DNA from: an uncultured Prevotellaceae bacterium
Lineage (GTDB): Bacteria > Bacteroidota > Bacteroidia > Bacteroidales > Bacteroidaceae
Length of the DNA: 64,000 nucleotides
Direction: 5' to 3'
Assembly (NCBI GenBank): GCA_902767775.1
Contig: CACXIP010000007.1
Coordinates: 1-64,000, forward strand
Each line of letters starts with the position of its first letter. The first letter of the stretch is position 1. The translations under genes were made by a program, and so were the position numbers. Positions 35,313-46,928 of the stretch are shown here, piece after piece. Under the pieces are notes generated by a model. The model was given only the letters and a program-made list of their open reading frames with translations. It had not been told where the DNA came from and ran no database searches.

Positions 35313-37154
35313 ATGCAAAGAATACAAAGTGCATTGAGAATGATGGTTGCCGTATTGCTCCCCTGGTGGGCAATGGCTGCCATATGGGCGCAACCCAAGT
35401 TTTCAAAGCCACACGGACTATATGAGGTCGGTACACTTACCGTGACAATCTCCCCTCAGGGGGAGGGGACAGAAATCCGATACACCACCGACGGCAGCGA
35501 ACCGACGGCGCAAAGCCTGCTCTACAGCAATACGCTAAGGCTTACCAAGACCACCATCCTCCGTGCCGTGGAGGTGAAGGATGGTGAGGTTGTATCAGAG
35601 GTCAGCACCGCTTCCTATATCCTTATGAAGTCGGTGCTCAGTCAGCCCAACAACCCAGAGGGCTACCCCAAGGAATGGGGAGACTATACCCAGATGTGGG
35701 GCACCGCTATTGCAGACTACGAAATGGACCCGGAGATGACAGAAAATGCCTCGCTCCGTCAATATATCATCGAGGGGATGAAGCAATTGCCCATCCTCAG
35801 CATCGTCTCCGACAAGGACAATTTCTTCAGCCATGAGAACGACCCTGAGCGCGGAGGCATCTATATCTTCACCGGACCGCCGGTGGGTGATGCCACCGGA
35901 CATGGGTGGACACGTCCCGCCAGTGTCGAACTGATGGGTGGTCCGCAGCAGCATGACCTCAGTGTCAACTGCGGTATACGCCTGCATGGCGGTCACGGGC
36001 GATTGGCTGAGAAAAACCCCAAACACTCGTTCCGCCTGGTCTTCAAAAAGGAGTATGGTCCCGCCACACTGAATTACCCCGTCTTCGGCGAGGATGAACC
36101 GTCACAGTTCGACCAGTTGGTGCTGCGCTGCCATTTCGGCAACTCCTGGCAGCACTGGATGGAAGGCAACCGTGAGAAGGCACAGTATGCCCGGGACGTG
36201 TGGGCGCGCCGCATGCAGCGAAAACTTGGCCACATCAGTGCCAACGCACTCTATGTCCACCTCTTCCTCAATGGGATGTATTGGGGACTCTACAATATCG
36301 CCGAACGTGTGGACGACCAGTTTGGCAAAAACCATCTCGGTGGCAAGAAGAGCGACTATGACGTCATCAAAGTGGAGGAGGACGGCGGCAATCACCTGGA
36401 AGCCAGCGAGGGCGACCTGGAGGCGTGGGACCTGATGGTGGCGACAGCTGCCAAGGCATCCGACCCGTCATGTTATCAGCAGTTGGACTCGCTGCTCGAC
36501 ATCGATGCGATGATTGACTATATGCTGATCAACCAGTATGGTGGCAACACCGACTGGGACCACCACAACTGGTATGCCATCAGGCGAAAGGGCACCGACA
36601 GTCCGGGGTTCCAGTTCCTCTGCTGGGACACGGAAATCATCTTTGAGAATCCGGAGGAGAATGTCCTCAGCCTGAAGAACAAAGGTTATCCCTCAGGCAT
36701 CTTCCACAACCTGATGAAAAACAATGACTTTGCCTGGCGCTACCTGCAGCGGGCGCGCGAACTGCTTGCCGACGATGGGCTGCTGGGACCTTCACAGGTG
36801 GTTGAGGTGTGGGACAGTCTTTACCACACCATCTCCTATGCACTCTACGATGAGGCTGCCCGATGGGGAGACTACCGTCGCGATGTCCATCCCTATACCT
36901 CAAGGGGCAAACTCTACACCGTCGATGGATATTACATGGCAGAGCGCAACAGGTTGCTGACCAAGTATTTCCCAGTACGCACCAAGCGTGTGCTTAACGA
37001 TATTGTCAGGTTTGTCGGAGATATCCCGTCGGGCATGGCAACCATCACCACCCCCGCAACGGAGACACCTTATTATAATTTGAACGGACAGCCAGTGGCA
37101 CATCCCACCAAGGGCATCTATATCAAAGATGGCAGAAAAGTGGTTATCCACTGA
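35313..37154 (+). CDS. Secreted CotH-kinase-family protein
   Basis: The 613-residue protein has a signal peptide (about 1-26), a chitobiase C-terminal-like beta domain (about 30-105, EIRYTTDGSEPT), and a CotH domain (about 150-500). The latter includes SVELMGG, a GIRLHGGHGR motif, LVLRCHFGN, LFLNGMYWGLYNIAERVDD and a downstream FLCWDTE. CotH proteins are atypical secreted kinases or surface proteins. The chain ends in YYNLNGQPV...KGIYIKDGRKVVIH, the tail shared with other exported proteins here. It sits between xylA and GH43, but its own role in xylan use is only a guess from position. Confidence 0.85.
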   Translation: MQRIQSALRMMVAVLLPWWAMAAIWAQPKFSKPHGLYEVGTLTVTISPQGEGTEIRYTTDGSEPTAQSLLYSNTLRLTKTTILRAVEVKDGEVVSEVSTASYILMKSVLSQPNNPEGYPKEWGDYTQMWGTAIADYEMDPEMTENASLRQYIIEGMKQLPILSIVSDKDNFFSHENDPERGGIYIFTGPPVGDATGHGWTRPASVELMGGPQQHDLSVNCGIRLHGGHGRLAEKNPKHSFRLVFKKEYGPATLNYPVFGEDEPSQFDQLVLRCHFGNSWQHWMEGNREKAQYARDVWARRMQRKLGHISANALYVHLFLNGMYWGLYNIAERVDDQFGKNHLGGKKSDYDVIKVEEDGGNHLEASEGDLEAWDLMVATAAKASDPSCYQQLDSLLDIDAMIDYMLINQYGGNTDWDHHNWYAIRRKGTDSPGFQFLCWDTEIIFENPEENVLSLKNKGYPSGIFHNLMKNNDFAWRYLQRARELLADDGLLGPSQVVEVWDSLYHTISYALYDEAARWGDYRRDVHPYTSRGKLYTVDGYYMAERNRLLTKYFPVRTKRVLNDIVRFVGDIPSGMATITTPATETPYYNLNGQPVAHPTKGIYIKDGRKVVIH

Positions 37155-37213
37155 ACATTGCCGTAATCACATCACACCACATCAGACCATTCATCTATTA
37201 TCCATAACCGATT

Positions 37214-40149
<2,936 letters not shown>

Positions 40150-40170
40150 GATAATAGTCCTAACGTGAAA

Positions 40171-40228
40171 AAACGGCCAGGAAGAAGGCTTTTCAAAAGC
40201 TGTCCTTCCTGGCTGTTTCCTTTTTGGG
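40171..40228 (+). terminator. Rho-independent terminator after the esterase gene
   Basis: The outer stem GCCAGGAAG/CTTCCTGGC (40176-40184, 40205-40213) encloses GCTTTT-C-AAAAGC, with A before and T after. Confidence 0.9.
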
Positions 40229-40251
40229 GGAATCAGGAGTTTTATTTCTTC

Positions 40252-40975
40252 TCACGAATGTTCGAATTCAAGAATTTCCTGTGCTCACCAATTCTCGAAT
40301 TCGCTAATTCGGGAGTTTATTCCTGTCACGAATGTTCGAATTATCGAATTATTTAGTGCTTACCAATTCTCCAATTCTCTAATTCGGGAGTTTATTTATG
40401 TCACGAATTTTCGAATTATCGAATTATTTAGTGCTCACCAATTCTCTAATTCGCTAATTCGGGATAGTTATTTCTGTCACGAATTTTCGAATTATCGAAT
40501 TGTTTTGTGCTCACCAATTCACCAATTCGCTAATTCGCTAATTCGGGAGTTTTATTTCTATCACGAATTTAAGAATTTTCGAATTATTCTGTGCTCACCA
40601 ATTCTCCAATTCGCTAATTCGGGATAGTTATTCCTGTCACGAATGTTCGAATTATCGAATTATTTTGTGCTCACCAATTCGCTAATTCTCTAATTCGGGA
40701 TAGTTATTCCTGTCACGAATTTTCGAATTCAAGAATTTTCTATGCTCACCAATTCTCTAATTCTCTAATTCGGGAGTTTATTTCTTTCACGAATGTTCGG
40801 ATTATTTAGTGCTCACCAATTCTCTAATTCTCTAATTCGGGATAGTATTTCTGTCACGAATTTTCGAATTATCGAATTATTTTGTGTTCACCAATTCGCT
40901 AATTCGCTAATTCGGGAGTTTATTTCTGTCACGAATGTTCGAATTCAAGAATTTCCTGTGCTCACCAATTCTCTG
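40252..40975. repeat. Tandem array of about ten 75-bp hairpin units
   Basis: Units begin with TCACGAAT at 40252, 40326, 40401, 40477, 40561, 40637, 40713, 40787, 40854 and 40929; spacing is 67-84 bases, mostly 74-76. A typical unit holds CGAATTATCGAATTA, a loop with GTGCTCACCAATTCTC, then TAATTCGCTAATTCG. The two arms are reverse complements with one mismatch, so each unit can form a hairpin. Units differ by point changes and by the number of CTAATTCG words. The stretch has no gene and fills most of the 40150-41061 interval. Confidence 0.95.
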
Positions 40976-41012
40976 GCATATGAGAATGAACAACAAAAAG
41001 AGTTGGCAAGAA

Positions 41013-41044
41013 TTTGGTAATGTTGGAGAAAAACACTATCTTCG
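41013..41044 (+). promoter_or_regulatory. Promoter of the lipoprotein gene at 41062
   Basis: TTTG (41013-41016), 20 bases, then TATCTTCG (41037-41044), one mismatch from TAnnTTTG. This places the start of translation at 41062 rather than further upstream. Confidence 0.55.
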
Positions 41045-41061
41045 CCGAAAATTTCAAGATC

Positions 41062-41853
41062 ATGCAAGAAAATCATTCTTTTATTCGTCATTTTTCAGTT
41101 CAGGGTTGGTTGCTTTCATTCATTTTCTGTGCTTTGATGTTGACAGGATGTGGCAACCAAAATGCAAAAAAGGACTCATCAGAGAATACAGAGACGGAGC
41201 AAGTTGTAGAGCAAGTTGCCGAAGAAACAGAGGATAACGGTGTGAAAGCCCCTGCGGTTCAAGCCGATACAAACGGACTCATCGGTCTTGGACAATGTTC
41301 CACGGTAAGCGACCGCCTGCGGGTGGAACTGTCGGAGGATAAAAATACCGCAAAGATTTTCCTTGATGGTGAATTGCTGCAGACCATCACTGATGCTGAC
41401 GACGCACTGGTGGCAGCCGGTGATAATGCCCCCATTTTTTTCTTGGATGCTAACTTCGATGGACTCACCGATATTTTCATCGGACCGGGAGAGTCGCGCA
41501 CATACAGCAGCCTGCTCATTTGGGAACCAGAGTCAAAACAGTTCCGCAGGATTGGTCATCTCGGTGAACCCAGTCTGCAGAATTTCCTTCTCTGTCCGGA
41601 GACGAAGAATGTCTATGAGGGCGGAAGCAACTCGTGGTGCTCAAGCAGTTTTACGAAAAGCGTATGGGAAGACGGCACTCTGAAGGCAGTGGAGGACGTC
41701 ATCGTGGTGAGCGACCCCGAGCAGTATGGCGAAAATGAAGTCAGTGACAAATATACGTTGAAATCGTCCGACGGAAAGACCGTCAAGGCTGTTGCGGAAT
41801 CCTCGCAGCTTCCTGGCAAGTGGGCGGATGTATTGGAGTACGTTGGTTACTAA
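41062..41853 (+). CDS. Putative lipoprotein with FG-GAP-like segment
   Basis: The 263-residue protein has a lipoprotein signal with lipobox LTGC (Cys30), then a Glu/Thr/Val-rich spacer (about 35-70). The globular domain contains FFLDANFDGLTDIFIGPG, an FG-GAP-like calcium-loop pattern, and a Cys-containing GGSNSWCSSSF. No enzyme motif is seen. It is followed closely by the PAP2 gene, whose start is 59 bases downstream. Function is unknown. Confidence 0.72.
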   Translation: MQENHSFIRHFSVQGWLLSFIFCALMLTGCGNQNAKKDSSENTETEQVVEQVAEETEDNGVKAPAVQADTNGLIGLGQCSTVSDRLRVELSEDKNTAKIFLDGELLQTITDADDALVAAGDNAPIFFLDANFDGLTDIFIGPGESRTYSSLLIWEPESKQFRRIGHLGEPSLQNFLLCPETKNVYEGGSNSWCSSSFTKSVWEDGTLKAVEDVIVVSDPEQYGENEVSDKYTLKSSDGKTVKAVAESSQLPGKWADVLEYVGY

Positions 41854-41912
41854 CCCTTGTGATGCGTCTGCTCAGTGGAAGCAGATGGAATAGGAAACTC
41901 AAGAATCGCAAC

Positions 41913-42680
41913 ATGAACGATAGGGTGAGGTGGATTGCGCTTGTGTGCTTTTTCCTTTGTCATGTGCTGATGGGATGGGCTCAGCAACCAGACTGTGACA
42001 GCGTCTGCAACGTCTGCACGAAGCCCGACAGATTTCAGCTCAAGCAGCTCATTATCCCATCCGCACTGATAACCGTTGGTTCGTTCGGCGTTGAAAACGG
42101 TTGGTTCAACTCCGTCAACCATGATGTGAAGGATGGCTTCGAGGACTTGCGGAAAGACAAGCGTTTCAGAATAGATGATTATCTTCAGTATTTGCCGGTG
42201 ACAGCCAATGTCACCCTTGCCTTCTTGGGCGCCAAATCGAAGCATTCATTTCGGGAGCGGGTAGCCGCTACTGCCACTGCCTATGCGGCAATGGGACTGA
42301 TGGTGAATGTGACGAAGGTGTCCGTCAAGGAGCGGCGTCCCGGTTCTGGGGCACGCAACTCCTTTCCCTCAGGTCATACCGCCACGGCATTCATGGGTGC
42401 AGAACTGGTGCGTGAGGAATATGGTATGGGCTATGGCCTGGGTGCTTATGCCGTGGCTACGAGTATCGCTTTCCTGCGGATGTACAACAACCGCCACTGG
42501 CTCAATGATGTCATTGGAGGGGCTGGTGTAGGCATCCTCTCTGCCCGCATAGGTTATTGGCTGTTGCCATGGGAGAGCCGTCTCTTCGGCTGGGACAAGA
42601 AAAAAACGGCCATCTCGGTGACTCCATCCTATCAACCTGAGGACAAATCATTGGGCATGGCTGTATTCGTCCAATTCTGA
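41913..42680 (+). CDS. PAP2-superfamily phosphatase
   Basis: The 255-residue protein has a signal peptide or first membrane segment (about 7-24), then the acid-phosphatase triad: motif 1 KVSVKERRPGS, motif 2 SFPSGHTATAF and motif 3 RMYNNRHWLNDVIGG. Membrane-like segments lie around the motifs. The family dephosphorylates lipid phosphates (for example undecaprenyl pyrophosphate or phosphatidic acid) on the periplasmic side. The C-terminal end forms a beta strand ending in Phe (MAVFVQF), hinting at outer-membrane association. The ATG at 41913 gives the best signal peptide. Confidence 0.88.
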   Translation: MNDRVRWIALVCFFLCHVLMGWAQQPDCDSVCNVCTKPDRFQLKQLIIPSALITVGSFGVENGWFNSVNHDVKDGFEDLRKDKRFRIDDYLQYLPVTANVTLAFLGAKSKHSFRERVAATATAYAAMGLMVNVTKVSVKERRPGSGARNSFPSGHTATAFMGAELVREEYGMGYGLGAYAVATSIAFLRMYNNRHWLNDVIGGAGVGILSARIGYWLLPWESRLFGWDKKKTAISVTPSYQPEDKSLGMAVFVQF

Positions 42681-42737
42681 TGTGCCGGAGCACACCGGAA
42701 TTGGATAGAATATGAGTAAAATGCTTATTGCAGTTTT

Positions 42738-43577
42738 TTAGAAGATACGTCCGCTGACACGGAAACTGATGATGGGACCTACATTGACCTTGCTGGCACT
42801 TTTGAGGAAGTTGTCGTCTTTCCCATCCAGACCGATGTCGGTGGCCTTTTTGTTGTTAAGGTATACCTCGGGCTTGCCCCATATCATCAAACCCATGTCG
42901 AAAGCGCATGCCACGCGGTGCTTCATAGGTACGGCACGTCCGAAGCCCAGTCCAACATATGGACGCACTTTCTGCACTTTGATGCGCACGTCGATTTGTC
43001 CGTTTTTGTCAGGCTCCAGAAGGTAATCGCCCATCTCCAGGCCAACCCTCTCTGTGCCGTTGACCATCACGCCCACAGAACCTCCCAGATCATCGGGCAC
43101 AAATTCGTAACTCCCTATGCGGTTGTTGAATTCATATACGCTCTTCAGCGCGGCGATATCCTCTTTGCCCTTGTTGTAGGCTCTGACGATGTTGTCGCTT
43201 CCAAAATAGGCGCCGCCGGTGAAGTGAAAACTTGAGTTCTTTGAGGGATAGAGGTCTACCAGTACATGGGCTGCCGACAATTTGAGCTTGCTTTCCAATT
43301 CCACCTTCGAGGGGATGTTGGGTAAGTAATGATTGGCACTCTCATGCTCCACCATGTTGAACCTGTTCGACCCTTTCAGGTTGTTCATGAAATTGTATCC
43401 TCCCCTTACAGCGAGATAGGGAGTGACAGGGAGCGCCATTTCGATAGAGGCTCCGTTGATGATGCCGAGTCCCGCCCCAACAGAGAAATGGTTGAGCATC
43501 CAGGAGTCATCGTATCTTTGGGCGCTTGCCCCAAGGGTGGTGAGCAGCACCGCCAACAGTAAAATGCTTTTCTTCAT
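42738..43577 (-). CDS. Small outer-membrane beta-barrel-like protein
   Basis: The 279-residue protein has a signal peptide (about 1-19, LGASAQ). Alternating hydrophobic/aromatic strands follow (FSVGAGLGIINGASIEMAL, YLAVRGGYNFM, VLVDLYP, YVGLGFGRAVP, VNVGPIISFRVSGRIF). It ends in Phe, the usual last residue of outer-membrane barrels. No family name is evident. The ATG at 43577 is chosen from the signal peptide. It is a single gene convergent with PAP2. Confidence 0.72.
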   Translation of the reverse strand: MKKSILLLAVLLTTLGASAQRYDDSWMLNHFSVGAGLGIINGASIEMALPVTPYLAVRGGYNFMNNLKGSNRFNMVEHESANHYLPNIPSKVELESKLKLSAAHVLVDLYPSKNSSFHFTGGAYFGSDNIVRAYNKGKEDIAALKSVYEFNNRIGSYEFVPDDLGGSVGVMVNGTERVGLEMGDYLLEPDKNGQIDVRIKVQKVRPYVGLGFGRAVPMKHRVACAFDMGLMIWGKPEVYLNNKKATDIGLDGKDDNFLKSASKVNVGPIISFRVSGRIF

Positions 43578-43725
43578 CGTTGTATGGATTTGAAGTAGTC
43601 CTTTTCTTTGGTTCTTTGTCATTTTCTTGGATTTTTGGTGTGTATGTGAGTAAGAGTCAGTTTTTTTGAAATATGATGCAAATATAAATATTTTCAAACA
43701 AATCAAGTAAATTTGCAACAAATAA

Positions 43726-43764
43726 ATGCATCCGTGTCTTCCATGTCAGAAGATACGGATGCAT
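43726..43764 (-). terminator. Hairpin after the flavodoxin gene
   Basis: ATGCATCCGT and ACGGATGCAT pair and are extended by GTCTTC/GAAGAT around a 7-nt loop. It lies 50 bases after the flavodoxin stop. No long T-run follows, so termination is likely but not certain. Confidence 0.6.
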
Positions 43765-43816
43765 CTGTTATTCTTGTTATTGATGGGCTGCGTGAAGCAG
43801 AGCCGCCAACTATCTT

Positions 43817-44374
43817 TTATTGGTTGCTTTCCATCCACTTTTTCATGTCATCCTTCGATGCATGGTTCAGCAGTTTGCCTTCTTTCCAATTGACATTAGG
43901 ATAAGTGTCTCTCAGGTCATTGCAGGCTTTCTTGATGCTGCTTCCGCCTGAAGTGGCAAATGGAATAACCGTCTTACCATTGAAGTCGTATGCCTCCATG
44001 AACGTGTTGATGATGGTTGGGCAGGTGTACCACCAGATGGGGAAACCGACATATACCACATCATAGTCTTGCATATTCTGAAGTTTGTCAGTAATGGCAG
44101 GACGAGAGCTTTTGTCTTTCATCTCAATGGATGAGCGGCTTTGTTTGTTTTGCCAGTCGAGGTCGGCATCCGTATAAGGCATCTCAGGCTTGATTTCATG
44201 CAAATCAGCACCTGCAACTTCTGCCATTTGCTGGGCAACGCCCTTGGTCACTCCAGATGCCGAGAAATAAGCAACCAATACTTTCTGTTTCATATTCGTC
44301 TCTGTTTTCTTTTGTGAACAGGCACTGATGCTGATGGTCAGCAGAGCAGTGAGCATAATCAATGTTTTCTTCAT
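43817..44374 (-). CDS. Lipoprotein-anchored flavodoxin
   Basis: The 185-residue protein begins with a lipoprotein signal (lipobox SISAC, Cys19). A complete flavodoxin fold of the Flavodoxin_4 type follows: FMN phosphate loop VAYFSASGVTKGVA (about 34-47), VVYVGFPIWWYTCPTIINTF (about 106-125) and VIPFATSGGSSI. It should bind FMN on the far side of the cytoplasmic membrane. It is the last gene of the aldo/keto reductase-DUF362-flavodoxin run. Electron donor and acceptor are unknown. Confidence 0.88.
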   Translation of the reverse strand: MKKTLIMLTALLTISISACSQKKTETNMKQKVLVAYFSASGVTKGVAQQMAEVAGADLHEIKPEMPYTDADLDWQNKQSRSSIEMKDKSSRPAITDKLQNMQDYDVVYVGFPIWWYTCPTIINTFMEAYDFNGKTVIPFATSGGSSIKKACNDLRDTYPNVNWKEGKLLNHASKDDMKKWMESNQ

Positions 44375-44405
44375 AGTCGTATCATATTACAATTTACAAT
44401 GTCTG

Positions 44406-45503
44406 TCATTCCACGATTCTTTTTTCTCCATTGACGATATATGTTCCCTTCTCAAGGCATTCAAGACTGCGGGCATTGTTAAGCAGCTTCTTGCCATCGA
44501 GGGAATAGACGTTGTAGAGATTGGGGGATTCAGACTCGGTATTTTTGACGCCTGTCTGTTCGGAGAGATCAACAAGTGTGTATTGTTGTGAGCCGAGGCC
44601 AAGTTGCTCGGCATACTCCACCGTGTGTGTGCCATGAAGGTTCTCTATGCGCCTGATGAGCGGCGAGGCATCGTCTCCGGCTACCGACTGATGGTTGAAC
44701 ACGAGGTCGAGACAGGCTTTGTCGAGCGCCACCGGGTCGCGGGAGGCGAGAATGCCGATGTCTTTCAATTTGGGTGTTGCGGGGGAACCGTCACAGTCGC
44801 AGTCAACGGAAAGGTTGTTCATCACGTTGATATATACAATGTCCTTCCCGTCCTGCTTGAAGTAGTTGTGGACGGCCTGTGCGGCTGCCGCCATAGACTC
44901 CAGAAATCCGTCCTGGTCGTCGCTCATCCATCGTGTTGTGCTCCGTCCTGCAGAATGGATATACAGCTTGCCGCTGCTGGAGGCCACCCCGATGGACTGG
45001 TTCTTCAGCACACCGCCGAAGCCGCCCATGGCGTGACCTTTGAAGTGGGCGAGATTGATCATCAGGTCGTAGTTCTGCAGATGCGACCCCACGATGTCGT
45101 ATTGAATGTGTTTTGTGTCGGTGACGGGCAGGTTGATGCTCCCTTCCTCGTCCATGATGTCCACCGTGGCGATGTCGTTGAAGCCACGCTCGGCAATTGC
45201 CCTGCGGTGAGCCGCCGTCGTGCTACGACTGCCTCCGTAGGCCGTATTGCACTCCACGATGTTGGCTCCCAGTTTCTGCACCAGATTCTTGATGAACTCA
45301 GGGCGCAGGTAGTTGGTGCGGCTCGACTCTCCCGTTGAGATTTTCACCGCCACGCGCTTGCCATCGGACTGCACTCCCAGTGCCTCGTAGATATTGACCA
45401 GTGACTCCGGCGTAATCTCTTTGGTGAAATACACCACGGGACTCTGTCCAAAGCCTTGCATGGCAATCATGCAGGCCAATATCGATAGATACAGTTTTTT
45501 CAT
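44406..45503 (-). CDS. Secreted DUF362-family protein
   Basis: The 365-residue protein has a signal peptide (about 1-20, MQGFGQS) and a DUF362 domain (about 30-310). This contains KISTGES near the start, NIVECNTAYGGSRSTTAAHR, NLAHFKGHAMGGFGG, and GILASRDPVALDKACLD. There is no ferredoxin Cys cluster, so the usual fused iron-sulfur part is absent. The C-terminus carries a degenerate form of the shared tail (NVYSLDGKKL...KGTYIVNGEKRIVE). It sits 10 bases downstream of the aldo/keto reductase and 31 upstream of the flavodoxin. The ATG at 45503 is chosen from the signal peptide. Confidence 0.85.
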   Translation of the reverse strand: MKKLYLSILACMIAMQGFGQSPVVYFTKEITPESLVNIYEALGVQSDGKRVAVKISTGESSRTNYLRPEFIKNLVQKLGANIVECNTAYGGSRSTTAAHRRAIAERGFNDIATVDIMDEEGSINLPVTDTKHIQYDIVGSHLQNYDLMINLAHFKGHAMGGFGGVLKNQSIGVASSSGKLYIHSAGRSTTRWMSDDQDGFLESMAAAAQAVHNYFKQDGKDIVYINVMNNLSVDCDCDGSPATPKLKDIGILASRDPVALDKACLDLVFNHQSVAGDDASPLIRRIENLHGTHTVEYAEQLGLGSQQYTLVDLSEQTGVKNTESESPNLYNVYSLDGKKLLNNARSLECLEKGTYIVNGEKRIVE

Positions 45504-45513
45504 ATACTTTTTT

Positions 45514-46548
45514 TTATTTGTTTCTGCTTGCTGCCACCCAGACGGGTTCTTCACTCATCGTGGGTTTGTTGACAGCCATCACGCCAGACAGATTGTGAGG
45601 CACGTATGGCTCTTCCAAATAGCGAATGTCGTCTGCGGTCAGACGGACATCGAGCGACTTTACTGCTCCCTCGACGTGGTGGAGTTTCGTGGCTCCCACA
45701 ATGGGTGACTCCACCTTTGTCAACAGCCAGGCAAGCGAAACCTGTGTCATCTCCACGCCATAACGGTCGGCCAGTTCTACTACACGCTCCACGATGCGGT
45801 TGTCCTGCTCGGCGGTGGCATCGTATTTGAAGTGCATGAACGAATCTTCCTTCTGACGCTTTGAGGTTTCTCCAGGCCGCTTGGCCAACTTGCCAGATGC
45901 CAGAGCGCTGTAAGGTGTCTGCGCGATGTTGTCCTCACGGCACAACGGCTGCATCTCGCGCTCCTCCTCACGCATAATCAGGTTGTAGTGGTTCTGCACA
46001 CTGACGAATTTCGTCCATCCGTTTTTCTCAGACAGTGCATTCATCTTTGCCAACTGGTAGGCATACACGTTGGCGATGCCGATGTAGCGGGCCTTGCCAG
46101 CGCGAACGACCTCGTTCATGCCTTCCAGAATGTCTTCGGCAGGAGTCTTGTAGTCCCAGATGTGGTATATGTATAGGTCGACATAGTCCATGCCCAGATG
46201 CTGCAGGCTGCTGTCAATGTTGTTGAGCACATGCTGACGGCCACTGATGCCCTGCTGGATTTCCTCGTCCGTTCGTGGCAGGAATTTCGTGGCTACCACC
46301 ACATCGTCACGCTTTGCCATGTCACGCAAGGCACGTCCCACATACTGTTCCGATGTTCCCAGTTGATAGGCAATGGCAGTATCGAAGAAGTTGACGCCGA
46401 GGTCGAGCGAACGGCGTATAATCTCACGTGTCGGCTCTTCGCCGATTGTCCACGAATGCTGCCCGATGGTAGGGTCGCCGAAGCCCATGCATCCGAGGCA
46501 GATGCGCGACACACGCAAGTCTGAGTTTCCGAGTTTTACATATTCCAT
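45514..46548 (-). CDS. Aldo/keto reductase
   Basis: The 344-residue NADPH-dependent oxidoreductase barrel has FDTAIAYQLGTSE (catalytic Asp and Tyr, about 55-67), VVATKF (catalytic Lys) and LYIYHIWDY (catalytic His). It also has the late segment SPIVGATKLHHVEGAVKSLDVRL for cofactor binding. The substrate is unknown. It is the first gene of the three-gene redox run and is transcribed away from the AraC remnant. Aldo/keto reductases of this YajO/YhdN-like branch are commonly controlled by a divergent AraC regulator. Confidence 0.92.
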   Translation of the reverse strand: MEYVKLGNSDLRVSRICLGCMGFGDPTIGQHSWTIGEEPTREIIRRSLDLGVNFFDTAIAYQLGTSEQYVGRALRDMAKRDDVVVATKFLPRTDEEIQQGISGRQHVLNNIDSSLQHLGMDYVDLYIYHIWDYKTPAEDILEGMNEVVRAGKARYIGIANVYAYQLAKMNALSEKNGWTKFVSVQNHYNLIMREEEREMQPLCREDNIAQTPYSALASGKLAKRPGETSKRQKEDSFMHFKYDATAEQDNRIVERVVELADRYGVEMTQVSLAWLLTKVESPIVGATKLHHVEGAVKSLDVRLTADDIRYLEEPYVPHNLSGVMAVNKPTMSEEPVWVAASRNK

Positions 46549-46590
46549 ATTATCTTTTAATTCAAGTTTCGCATTTGCTCAACTTTCTCT

Positions 46591-46615
46591 AGTAGTTAAG
46601 TAGTTAAAGAAGTTA
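46591..46615 (+). repeat. TTAAGTAGT-word repeat, copy 1
   Basis: TTAAGTAGTTAAAGAAGTTA (46596-46615) is identical over 20 nt to 49125-49144. Confidence 0.8.
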
Positions 46616-46693
46616 TCGCTTCGCTCTAAAGTTAAGCCATTACCCCTGATTGCATGGGACTCATGCCACAAAAGGAAAAAATCCAACAAAGGA

Positions 46694-46903
46694 ATCCTCG
46701 GCGACATGATTCGTGAGTTGACAGGAGACTCTGCCACGTCCCATATCCGCCGCTTCATCATGCAGCGTGCCCAACAGCTCCTGATAGGTGGAGCCACCAT
46801 CTCAGAGACTGCCGAAAGTCTTGGCTTCGACTATCCCCAGCACTTCACCCGTCAGTTCAAGAAGCACTTTGGCGTCACTCCTTCCAACTTCATCAAGAAG
46901 TGA
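46694..46903 (+). pseudogene. 5'-truncated AraC-family regulator (C-terminal DNA-binding part)
   Basis: About 69 codons encode the end of an AraC domain: the second half of helix-turn-helix 1 (ILGDMIRELTGDSATSHIRRF), then helix-turn-helix 2 (ATISETAESLGFDYPQHFTRQFKKHFGVTPSNFIKK). The first recognition helices and the whole sensor domain are missing. Upstream in-frame codons do not resemble AraC and run into a word repeat. This is best read as the remnant of a regulator once divergent from the aldo/keto reductase; a short expressed DNA-binding peptide is possible but unlikely. Confidence 0.75.
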
Positions 46904-46928
46904 TAACCATCTTTTTCAGTTGTAGGGT

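Noticed and set aside
32499-35393. Long open frames antisense to xylB and xylA (440 and 520 codons)
   Set aside because: They lie exactly opposite conserved enzymes, have skewed composition typical of antisense frames in GC-rich codon-biased genes, and show no family features.
40252-40975. Possible CRISPR array
   Set aside because: The units are similar along their whole length with no unique spacers, repeat length is about 75 bases, and no cas genes are nearby.
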